This document shows, piece after piece, positions 1-6,410 of a stretch of DNA of 9,764 bases. The stretch is from Draconibacterium sp. (GTDB taxonomy: Bacteria; Bacteroidota; Bacteroidia; Bacteroidales; Prolixibacteraceae). Made by a program: the position numbers and the translations under genes. The stretch lies in NCBI GenBank assembly GCA_030595485.1, contig JAUVDE010000092.1:1-9764 (forward strand), read 5' to 3'. Position 1 is the first letter of the stretch, and each line of letters starts with the position of its first letter. Under the pieces are notes generated by a model. It worked only from the letters and a program-made list of their open reading frames with translations, had not been told where the DNA came from and made no database searches.

Positions 1-1826
1 GGTGTGCGGTCGACAAAATTTTGCAAAACAGGTTCAATAACTTCCATCCAATCTTTGTCAATTTGGCTACTCATACTCCATTCCGTTCCAGGGTTTTTAT
101 TCCAAACTCCATGTTCGGCAATAAATGCTAAATTATCGTAATACTGCTTAAACCATTTCGAAAGTGTTTCTTTATCGCGACCACTAATTACCACTACAGT
201 ATTATTTTTATTTGCCGTTAGTTTTCCCATTATTGAATAGAGTTCCTCGTCGGGCATTGCTTTTTGCGGATCGTTATGAAACCCAGTTAATGTTCCATCG
301 TAATCGAGAAAAATAATTCGCTTTTTACTGCTTCTATATTTTTCCACTAACTTATCACTGACCTGTTTTGTTACTTTTCGGGTATAACTCGATTCTTGTA
401 ACTTTTTCACCCCCTCTAAACCATGAATAAAATCGTTAGCCCAACGTTCTTCATCATAAATGCTTAATCTTTTCTGAAGTACTGAGTTGCGTTTAATTTG
501 CTCAGTCTTACTCATATTTAAAGCCTGATAAATTGCTTCAGAAACCTCAGTTCGGCTATTTGGATTCACTATTAGAGACTCCCCTAACTCCTTTGCAGCA
601 CCCGCCATTTCACTTAAAATTAGCACGCCGGTTTTGTCAACTCTACTGGCAATGTATTCTTTTGCGGGTAAATTCATACCATCTCTGGTTGGTGTTATCA
701 AAGCAATATCGGCACTACTGTACAATTCAATCGATTCCATCCTGTCCATTGCCTTATAAAAATACCAAATTGGCATCCACCCAATCGAACCGTACATACC
801 ATTTATTCTGCCAACCAACTCGTCCAACTGCCTTTTTAAATCCTGGTAATTGCTAACATTTTCACGTGATGGTTTAACAAACAAAAACAGGCTTACTTTT
901 TCTATGTATTCGGGGTACGTTTTCAGAAATAGTTCGAAGGATTTTATTCTATCCGGAATTCCTTTTGTGTAATCGAGTCTGTCAATCGACAGTATAATCT
1001 TTCTGTCTTTATCTTTTCGCAAAAATGCTTTTAACTCGTTACGAATTTCTGAATCTTGATTTGCATTATTTTCAGCAAGTTCTTTAGCTGCATTATTAAA
1101 AAATTCAAAATCAATTCCTTTCGGAAAAGCATCAACTTTTACAATCCGTTCATCTAAACGAATACGGTTAAAAACGGTTTCGTGTCCAAGTAACCTTCGC
1201 ACACAACTCATAAAGTGCCTTTGGTAATCGTAAGTATGGAATCCAACTAAATCAGCATTCAAAATTCCTTCAAGCAACTCCATTCTCCAGGGCAAAAGTC
1301 GAAATACTTCGAACGAGGGAAAAGGAATATGTTGAAAATAACCAATAGAGACATTGGGTACTTTTTCGCGAATTAATTTTGGCAGCAACATTAAGTGGTA
1401 GTCGTGAATCCACAAAATATCATCTTCACCAACATATTTAGCAATAGTATCGGCATACAACTGATTTACTTTTTTATATGCTTCCCAGTGCGTTGGATTA
1501 TAATGCGACATTTGTGTGAAATAGTTAAATGTCGGCCAGATAGTATTATCACAAAAACCTTCAATAAATTCTTCTCTTAAATGCTGGTCTATGTAAATAG
1601 GAATGCAATTATCAGTTCTGAATTTATTGTCGATGTCTTGTTTTTCGCTTTCACTAATTTCGTCAATATTAACTCCAGCTCTACCAACCCATTTTATATC
1701 GAACGAATTATAAAAGTTACTTAATCCGGAATCAAAACCATCTGTAAATGGACTTAACTCTTTTTCTCCATTGTTATCAACTACCTGTAAAGGCAATCTG
1801 TTGGAAATCATGAATAATCGTTTCAT
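1..1826 (-). CDS. Bifunctional trehalose-6-phosphate synthase/phosphatase (OtsA-OtsB fusion), C-terminus cut by window edge
   Basis: Frame is open from ATG at 1826 to the left edge: 608 complete codons, no stop. Residues 1 to about 480 are a GT20 trehalose-6-phosphate synthase, which joins UDP-glucose to glucose-6-phosphate in the cytoplasm. Visible marks are SNRLP (8-12), the donor loop around G30, WIHDYHL (139-145, with D142), HIPFPSFEVFRLLPW, IDRLDYTKG with R283 and K288, and TRDGMNLPAKEY (D382, E390). A HAD-type trehalose phosphatase domain begins near residue 500: FLDYDGT (nucleophile D508, D510), SGR at 548-550 and AEHG at 570-573. The distal phosphatase motifs, including the Mg-binding aspartates, lie beyond the edge. 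The chosen start puts the beta-strand MKRLFMISNRLP at the N-terminus, as usual in the family. The loop usually written GGL near residue 30 reads DGF here. The gene is divergent from a disaccharide phosphorylase operon. Family assignment is firm; phosphatase completeness is inferred. Confidence 0.95.
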   Translation of the reverse strand, partial: MKRLFMISNRLPLQVVDNNGEKELSPFTDGFDSGLSNFYNSFDIKWVGRAGVNIDEISESEKQDIDNKFRTDNCIPIYIDQHLREEFIEGFCDNTIWPTFNYFTQMSHYNPTHWEAYKKVNQLYADTIAKYVGEDDILWIHDYHLMLLPKLIREKVPNVSIGYFQHIPFPSFEVFRLLPWRMELLEGILNADLVGFHTYDYQRHFMSCVRRLLGHETVFNRIRLDERIVKVDAFPKGIDFEFFNNAAKELAENNANQDSEIRNELKAFLRKDKDRKIILSIDRLDYTKGIPDRIKSFELFLKTYPEYIEKVSLFLFVKPSRENVSNYQDLKRQLDELVGRINGMYGSIGWMPIWYFYKAMDRMESIELYSSADIALITPTRDGMNLPAKEYIASRVDKTGVLILSEMAGAAKELGESLIVNPNSRTEVSEAIYQALNMSKTEQIKRNSVLQKRLSIYDEERWANDFIHGLEGVKKLQESSYTRKVTKQVSDKLVEKYRSSKKRIIFLDYDGTLTGFHNDPQKAMPDEELYSIMGKLTANKNNTVVVISGRDKETLSKWFKQYYDNLAFIAEHGVWNKNPGTEWSMSSQIDKDWMEVIEPVLQNFVDRT

Positions 1827-1889
1827 ACTTTACAATTAGGTGTTTATTGACAGTAAACATTAAAATCACTATTTTCACAAAAAAACGTT

Positions 1890-1904
1890 TGAGAAAAATT
1901 CTCA
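1890..1904. repeat. Short perfect inverted repeat, possible operator
   Basis: TGAGAA-AAA-TTCTCA has 6-bp arms around a 3-base centre. It lies 64 bp before the minus-strand gene and downstream of that gene's candidate start site, so it would be in the leader. It could bind a dimeric repressor or be a chance palindrome in AT-rich DNA. There is no regulator gene in the window to pair it with. Confidence 0.25.
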
Positions 1905-1944
1905 CTTTTACGGTAACACATTATATACTTTATTTGGGAACGAC

Positions 1945-1976
1945 CAAATATATTGTTATATAAATCAAAAGGTAAA
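1945..1976 (-). promoter_or_regulatory. Candidate Bacteroidota sigma-type promoter for the trehalose synthase/phosphatase gene
   Basis: On the minus strand TATATTTG (1952-1945) matches the -7 consensus TAnnTTTG exactly. TTTA (1976-1973), one base off the -33 box TTTG, sits 20 nt upstream, which is the expected spacing. The start site would fall near 1938, leaving a leader of about 110 nt. The region is AT-rich, so chance matches are possible. Confidence 0.35.
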
Positions 1977-1987
1977 CAGTTACTGCA

Positions 1988-1995
1988 TATGTTTG
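1988..1995 (+). promoter_or_regulatory. Candidate -7 box for the pgmB-GH65-kinase operon
   Basis: TATGTTTG matches TAnnTTTG and lies 25 bp before the ATG at 2021, giving a short leader of about 15-20 nt. I see no TTTG -33 box at the right distance, so this is a weak call. Confidence 0.3.
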
Positions 1996-2020
1996 TTGTA
2001 ACAATAAAAACAATTTAAAA

Positions 2021-2791
2021 ATGAGCAAAAACCTTACTTTCGATGCGGTAATATTCGATATGGATGGAGTTATTACCAAAACGGCACTTACCCATGCCGC
2101 TGCCTGGAAAAAAATGTTCGATGAATATTTAAGAAAACGAGAAGCTGAACACGGAGAGAAATTTATTGAATTCACCCACGCTGGTGATTATCTCCCTTAT
2201 GTAGATGGAAGACCACGTTACAAAGGTGTTCAATGTTTTTTGGAATCGAGAGGAATTGATATTCCCTTTGGTGAAACATCTGACGAAGCTGAAAAAGAAA
2301 CGGTTTGCGGACTTGGTAATGGTAAAAACGATGCATTTAATAAAGTCTTAAATCAAGAGGGCGTGGAAGTTTATCCTTCAACTGTAGCATTATTGAATGA
2401 GTTAAAAGAGGCCAAAATAAAATTGGGAGTGGCGTCGTCGAGCAAAAACTGCAAACCAGTTTTAGAAAGAGTAGACTTGCTGAGTATTTTTGAAGCCAGA
2501 GTTGATGGTGTTGTTTCAGCAGAATTAGGATTACATGGAAAACCAGAGCCAGACATTTTTACTACCGCATGCGATATTGTAAAAGCAGATTATTCAAAAT
2601 CGATAGTTGTTGAAGATGCCGTTTCGGGTGTACAGGCGGGAGTTAAAGGAGAATTTGGGTTAACAATTGGAATTGCCCGCGAAAATAATGTAAAAGAATT
2701 ACAGGAAGCTGGAGCCCATATTGTTGTTGAAGACCTGGACGAAATAGGTGGAATTGAAGGATTAAATAAAATATTTGCAAAATTCAATTAA
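2021..2791 (+). CDS. pgmB: Beta-phosphoglucomutase (HAD family)
   Basis: 256 residues, HAD superfamily subclass I. It would convert beta-glucose-1-phosphate to glucose-6-phosphate through a phospho-aspartate in the cytoplasm. Visible motifs are VIFDMDGVIT with nucleophile D13 and acid/base D15, SSS at 139-141 (motif II), GKPEPDIF with K174 (motif III) and VVEDAVSGVQAG with E198 and D199 (metal binding, motif IV). The cap between residues about 20 and 115 is larger than in the classic roughly 220-residue lactococcal enzyme. It carries a DGRPRYKGVQCFLESRGI segment that I recognise from the longer forms found next to GH65 genes, such as the Rv3400-Rv3401 pair of Mycobacterium tuberculosis. The GH65 gene follows after 17 bp, so the product of one enzyme is the substrate of the next. 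A general sugar-phosphate phosphatase is the alternative; the context makes it unlikely. Confidence 0.9.
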   Translation: MSKNLTFDAVIFDMDGVITKTALTHAAAWKKMFDEYLRKREAEHGEKFIEFTHAGDYLPYVDGRPRYKGVQCFLESRGIDIPFGETSDEAEKETVCGLGNGKNDAFNKVLNQEGVEVYPSTVALLNELKEAKIKLGVASSSKNCKPVLERVDLLSIFEARVDGVVSAELGLHGKPEPDIFTTACDIVKADYSKSIVVEDAVSGVQAGVKGEFGLTIGIARENNVKELQEAGAHIVVEDLDEIGGIEGLNKIFAKFN

Positions 2792-2808
2792 CAAAACCCA
2801 AATAATTT

Positions 2809-5226
2809 ATGTTGGAAAAACGCAAAACAGAGAAATACAATCCTTGGTCGCTGGAATATTCCGATTACGATCCGAAAAAAGAAAAATCTCGCGAATCGCT
2901 ATTAACTATTGGAAATGGTTACTTCGGCACACGAGGTGCACTGGAAGAAACGTCGGCTTCAGACACCAATTATCCGGGAACATACATTGCCGGACTTTAC
3001 AACCGCCTGATTTCTACAGTAGCAGATAGAGATATTGAAAACGAAGATTTTGTAAATATTCCGAACTGGCTATCGCTTAACTTTAAAATTGATAACGGTG
3101 ATTGGCTCGACATAAATAAAACAAAAATTATTTCACTGAATCGTAGTTTGAATTTTGCCAACGGTTGTCTATCAAAAACTTTGGTTGTTGAAGATAACAA
3201 AGGAAGGCAGACTAAAATTTGCAGTTCCAGAATTGCAAGCATGGCTAACCCTCATTTGGCTGCATTACAATACACAATTACACCACTTAATTATTCGAGT
3301 AGAATCGAAATTAAATCTGAAATTGATGGTCATATTATAAATGATGGTGTTGCTCGGTACCGCGATCTCAATCAGAAACATTTAAAAGTAGTTGATCAAG
3401 GAGCGGATGAAAAAATTGCCTGGCTGCTTGTTAAAACGGTTCAATCTGAAATAGAAATTGCGCAGGCGACCAAACATTCGGTTTTAAAAACCGAAAAGCC
3501 AATAAATGTTTCTGCCAACAGCAAAGCTGTTTCAGGAAAAATTTCATTTGAGTTAAATGTAGATTTAGCCCAAAATGAAAAGTTAACAGTTGAAAAAACA
3601 ATTGCCATTTTTACTTCAAAAAAAGATGATGTTAAAAATCCTCTTGAAAGATGTAAAAGCGAAATAAATAAGGCTAATTCATTCAAATCAATTTTAGAGG
3701 AGAGTGAGCTGGCATGGAATAAAATATGGGATCTTATTGACATTCAAATCGATGGCGATCCGAAATCTCAAATGTTAATTCGTTTGCATTTGTATCATTT
3801 AATGGTGGCAGCATCACCGCACAACAAAAACATAGATGCCGGAATTGCAGCACGCGGATTACACGGAGAAGCTTATCGGGGTCATATTTTTTGGGACGAA
3901 TTATACATTATGCCTGTGTATAATCTGTTTTTTCCTGAAGTGGCTAAATCAATATTAAATTACCGGTACCGGCGAATTGAAAAAGCCCGCGAATATGCCA
4001 AAGAATATGGTTACAATGGAGCAATGTTCCCGTGGCAAAGTGGAAGCGATGGTGGCGAAGAAACTCAGGTTGTTCACTTAAATCCAATTTCAGGTAAATG
4101 GGGAGACGATTACAGCTCATTACAACGTCACATTTCAATTGCAATTGCTTACAACACCTGGTATTATTTTCAGGTTACCAACGATGTTGGTTTTATGGAA
4201 AATGGTGGTGCCGAAATGTTCCTTGAAATCTGTAGATTTTGGGCAAGTAAATCAGAAAAAGATGAATCTACCGGGCGATACAGTATTTTAAAAGTTATGG
4301 GGCCTGATGAGTTTCATGAAGAACATAAAAAAAGTCCGAATGGTGGATTAAAAGACAATGCTTACACCAATATTATGGTTGCATGGCTTTTTGCAAAAGC
4401 ATTTGAAATTCTTGGTAAACTTTCAGAAAATAGTCAAAATGAAATAACTTCAAAAATTCATCTTTCAAACGAAGAAATTGAAAACTGGAAAATAATCTCT
4501 GAAAATTTAAATATCCCGGTATCTGATGAAGGAATAATTGAACAGTTTGATGGCTATTTTGAATTAAAAGAACTCGACTGGGATGCCTACCGCGAAAAAT
4601 ATAAAAATATTTATCGCCTCGACCGAATTTTGAAAGCCGAAGGAAAATCACCCGATGATTACAAACTGGCCAAACAAGCCGACACCTTAATGACTTTTTA
4701 TAACATTGATGAAGAAGATGTTACGGGAATATTCAAAAATACAGGCAAAAGAATTCCGGAAAATTATCTCAGAAAGAATTACGAATATTATTTAAACAGA
4801 ACGTCGCATGGTTCTACATTAAGCCGTGTGGTACATGCATACCTTGCCAACTTGTTTGGGAATAAAGAAGAGGGGAATAAGTTGTATTTTGAGGCACTTC
4901 AGAGCGACTTTACCGATATTCAGGGAGGAACAACTGCTGAAGGAATACACGCCGGAGTAATGGGAGGAACAGTTTTAATGGCCATAACAACATTTGCCGG
5001 AGTTAATCTGAAAACAAAATACCTTAAAATAAATCCTTCATTACCTAAAAACTGGAAGTCCCTAAAGTTTAATTTTTGGTATAAAAACAATCATTATACG
5101 ATTGACTTATCACACAAGCAATTAAAAATTGAAGTTAAAAGTAAAATTTCTAAAGAGGTTGAGATTGAATTCTCAAATAAAAAAATAATTTTACCGACCA
5201 ATCGGGAAGAGATATTAAGTTATTAA
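2809..5226 (+). CDS. Glycoside hydrolase family 65 protein, probable disaccharide (trehalose or maltose type) phosphorylase
   Basis: 805 residues, the normal length for GH65 phosphorylases, with no signal peptide, so cytoplasmic. The N-terminal beta-sandwich domain (about 1-285) leads into the (alpha/alpha)6 barrel. That holds FWDELYIMP (362-370), FPWQSGSDGGEETQ, and GPDEFHEE, whose E501 is the predicted general acid. KQADTL (622-627), HGSTLS (667-672) and TTAEGIHAG (E711, H714) follow; the HGSTLS and EGIH segments line the phosphate site in family phosphorylases, which favours phosphorolysis over hydrolysis. A small C-terminal beta domain starts near residue 740. The acceptor-loop region (TQVVHLNPISGKW, then QRHISIAIAYN) differs from the CHNEWEITFEE type of maltose phosphorylases and resembles the little-characterised Rv3401-like group. 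Trehalose is the simplest substrate given the divergent trehalose synthase, but maltose, kojibiose or nigerose cannot be excluded. Its partner is the beta-phosphoglucomutase 17 bp upstream. Confidence 0.92.
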   Translation: MLEKRKTEKYNPWSLEYSDYDPKKEKSRESLLTIGNGYFGTRGALEETSASDTNYPGTYIAGLYNRLISTVADRDIENEDFVNIPNWLSLNFKIDNGDWLDINKTKIISLNRSLNFANGCLSKTLVVEDNKGRQTKICSSRIASMANPHLAALQYTITPLNYSSRIEIKSEIDGHIINDGVARYRDLNQKHLKVVDQGADEKIAWLLVKTVQSEIEIAQATKHSVLKTEKPINVSANSKAVSGKISFELNVDLAQNEKLTVEKTIAIFTSKKDDVKNPLERCKSEINKANSFKSILEESELAWNKIWDLIDIQIDGDPKSQMLIRLHLYHLMVAASPHNKNIDAGIAARGLHGEAYRGHIFWDELYIMPVYNLFFPEVAKSILNYRYRRIEKAREYAKEYGYNGAMFPWQSGSDGGEETQVVHLNPISGKWGDDYSSLQRHISIAIAYNTWYYFQVTNDVGFMENGGAEMFLEICRFWASKSEKDESTGRYSILKVMGPDEFHEEHKKSPNGGLKDNAYTNIMVAWLFAKAFEILGKLSENSQNEITSKIHLSNEEIENWKIISENLNIPVSDEGIIEQFDGYFELKELDWDAYREKYKNIYRLDRILKAEGKSPDDYKLAKQADTLMTFYNIDEEDVTGIFKNTGKRIPENYLRKNYEYYLNRTSHGSTLSRVVHAYLANLFGNKEEGNKLYFEALQSDFTDIQGGTTAEGIHAGVMGGTVLMAITTFAGVNLKTKYLKINPSLPKNWKSLKFNFWYKNNHYTIDLSHKQLKIEVKSKISKEVEIEFSNKKIILPTNREEILSY

Positions 5227-5244
5227 TTAAAAAGTGTTTGATAG

Positions 5245-5910
5245 ATGTTGGGTGATGTACTATTAATTGATGAAAAGCATAAAATTGCTGCAGATTCTAT
5301 TTATAAAATTCTGGTAGAAAAAGAAAGTAAGAAAAAGAAAGGTTACCGGTTTATTGTAGCTATTTCTGGTGAATCGGGTGCTGGAAAATCTGAACTTTCT
5401 CATTCCTTAGCGTTGTTGTTGAAAAAACAAGGGCAGCGTGTAAAAATTCTACACACTGATAATTATTATAAAATTCCACCGAATATCCGTACACAATGGA
5501 GAAAGGAAAATGGAGTTAAAAAGGTTGGATATAAAGAATACGATTGGAAACTTTTAAATCGTAACATCAAAGAATTTAAAGAAGGACGTGAGGCGCTTAT
5601 GCCATGTGTTGACATTGTTTCGAAACAAACCGATAAACTAATTACTAATTTTTCCGACATTGACATATTGGTGGTTGATGGACTTTATGCTATAAAGATA
5701 AAGGATATTGATTTGCGCGTATATATTGACTTAACTTACCACGAAACCAAGAAAAAGCGTGGTTCACGAGGAAAAGAAGTAAATGATGAATTTCGCTTTC
5801 AGGTGCTAGAAATGGAGCACCAAAACATGCTTGCCTTAAAATCCAAGGCTGATTTAATTGTGGATGGGAATTATGAGGTAAAAGAAGTAGAAGAAATTGT
5901 GAGTGTTTAG
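5245..5910 (+). CDS. Uridine kinase/phosphoribulokinase-like P-loop kinase of unknown substrate
   Basis: 221 residues. A lysine-rich N-terminal helix (about 9-33) precedes a P-loop kinase fold. Walker A is GESGAGKS (42-49). HTDNYY with D72 matches the aspartate that, in uridine kinases and phosphoribulokinases, sits at the phosphate acceptor. VVDGLYA (143-149) is the Walker B-like strand, and a basic lid around KKKRGSRGK (169-177) runs into a charged helix with FRFQVLEMEHQNM. The fold is clear. The substrate is not: the nucleoside-binding region (about 76-130) does not match a classic Udk well enough for me to name it. It starts 18 bp after the GH65 stop and a terminator follows it closely, so it is the last gene of the operon. 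A role on a sugar or nucleotide produced by the phosphorylase pathway is inference only. ATG at 5245 is the natural start; no upstream alternative improves it. Confidence 0.85.
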   Translation: MLGDVLLIDEKHKIAADSIYKILVEKESKKKKGYRFIVAISGESGAGKSELSHSLALLLKKQGQRVKILHTDNYYKIPPNIRTQWRKENGVKKVGYKEYDWKLLNRNIKEFKEGREALMPCVDIVSKQTDKLITNFSDIDILVVDGLYAIKIKDIDLRVYIDLTYHETKKKRGSRGKEVNDEFRFQVLEMEHQNMLALKSKADLIVDGNYEVKEVEEIVSV

Positions 5911-5948
5911 AGACATTTAAAAATATTTAATAGTTTTTCTATTATTTC

Positions 5949-5978
5949 AAGCCGGACGAATTGTCCGGCTTTTCTTTT
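5949..5978 (+). terminator. Rho-independent terminator of the phosphorylase operon
   Basis: AAGCCGGAC (5949-5957) pairs perfectly with GTCCGGCTT (5963-5971) around the loop GAATT, and TTCTTTT follows. It lies 39 bp after the kinase stop. On the opposite strand no T-run follows the hairpin, so it looks one-directional. Confidence 0.9.
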
Positions 5979-6410
5979 ATTATTATTTTAAAACCACCTT
6001 CTTTGTACAAGTAATTCTACATCGTGTCCTAAAGTTTTATAGCTGAGTTTATAGTAAGCTCGGAGTTCTTTTTTGCAATCAGTTAAGTCACATTTTCTAT
6101 AGAATTGTTTTTTCCTCCTTCTTAACAAAAAGAAAAATAAATCTCCCAATTCCAAGCTAAGCCAAATATAATCATCCTCCACAAACTATATTCTCGTTAT
6201 TATCGGTTGCTTCTTATCAAAATGATTTCTACATTTAACAGAGCTTATTAACTGCCAATTTAAACCCATTCTAAACAACTACATCAACTAGCAAGAGCAA
6301 TATAATCAGGCAATTGGTAATTAATTCAAAATTAACAGAACAAAATCAAACAATTATATGTCCGTTATAAGAACCAAAATTGATTTCCATCCTTAAGAAC
6401 CAAAAATATT
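5979..6410. other. Gene-free spacer between the phosphorylase operon and the efflux gene
   Basis: About 430 bp with no gene I can support. A 64-codon minus-strand frame (6182-5988) starts only from GTG, has no recognisable motif and a cluster of basic residues, and looks accidental or degraded. No tRNA-like or riboswitch-like structure was apparent by eye. The right end should carry the efflux promoter, but I found no convincing -33/-7 pair; the only organised element is the direct repeat at 6368-6405. Confidence 0.6.
6368..6405. repeat. 12-bp direct repeat just upstream of the efflux gene
   Basis: TAAGAACCAAAA occurs at 6368-6379 and again at 6394-6405, start-to-start 26 bp. The second copy ends 5 bp before the ATG at 6411. 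The position suits a regulator site acting near the translation start, or a small tandem duplication. No regulator gene is in view. Confidence 0.5.

Larger units (their letters stand above)
1827..2020. promoter_or_regulatory. Divergent promoter region between trehalose synthase/phosphatase and phosphorylase operon
   Basis: This 194-bp, very AT-rich spacer must hold the starts of both divergent transcription units. Two matches to the Bacteroidota -7 box TAnnTTTG are visible: TATATTTG on the minus strand (1952-1945) and TATGTTTG on the plus strand (1988-1995). A 6-bp inverted repeat lies at 1890-1904. No Shine-Dalgarno sequence precedes either ATG; both leaders are A-rich, as usual in this phylum. 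A shared regulator for synthesis and breakdown is an inference. Confidence 0.6.

Noticed and set aside
533..856. 107-codon plus-strand open frame opposite the trehalose synthase
   Set aside because: The minus strand here encodes conserved GT20 motifs including RDGMNLPAKEY; the plus frame is an antisense shadow.
1972..1983. GTAA-ACAG-TTAC small palindrome upstream of pgmB
   Set aside because: Arms are only 4 bp in AT-rich sequence, so chance is likely.
5988..6182. 64-codon minus-strand open frame in the spacer before the efflux gene
   Set aside because: It begins only at GTG, shows no motif or family resemblance that I recognise, and is short in AT-rich DNA. It may be chance or a decayed remnant.
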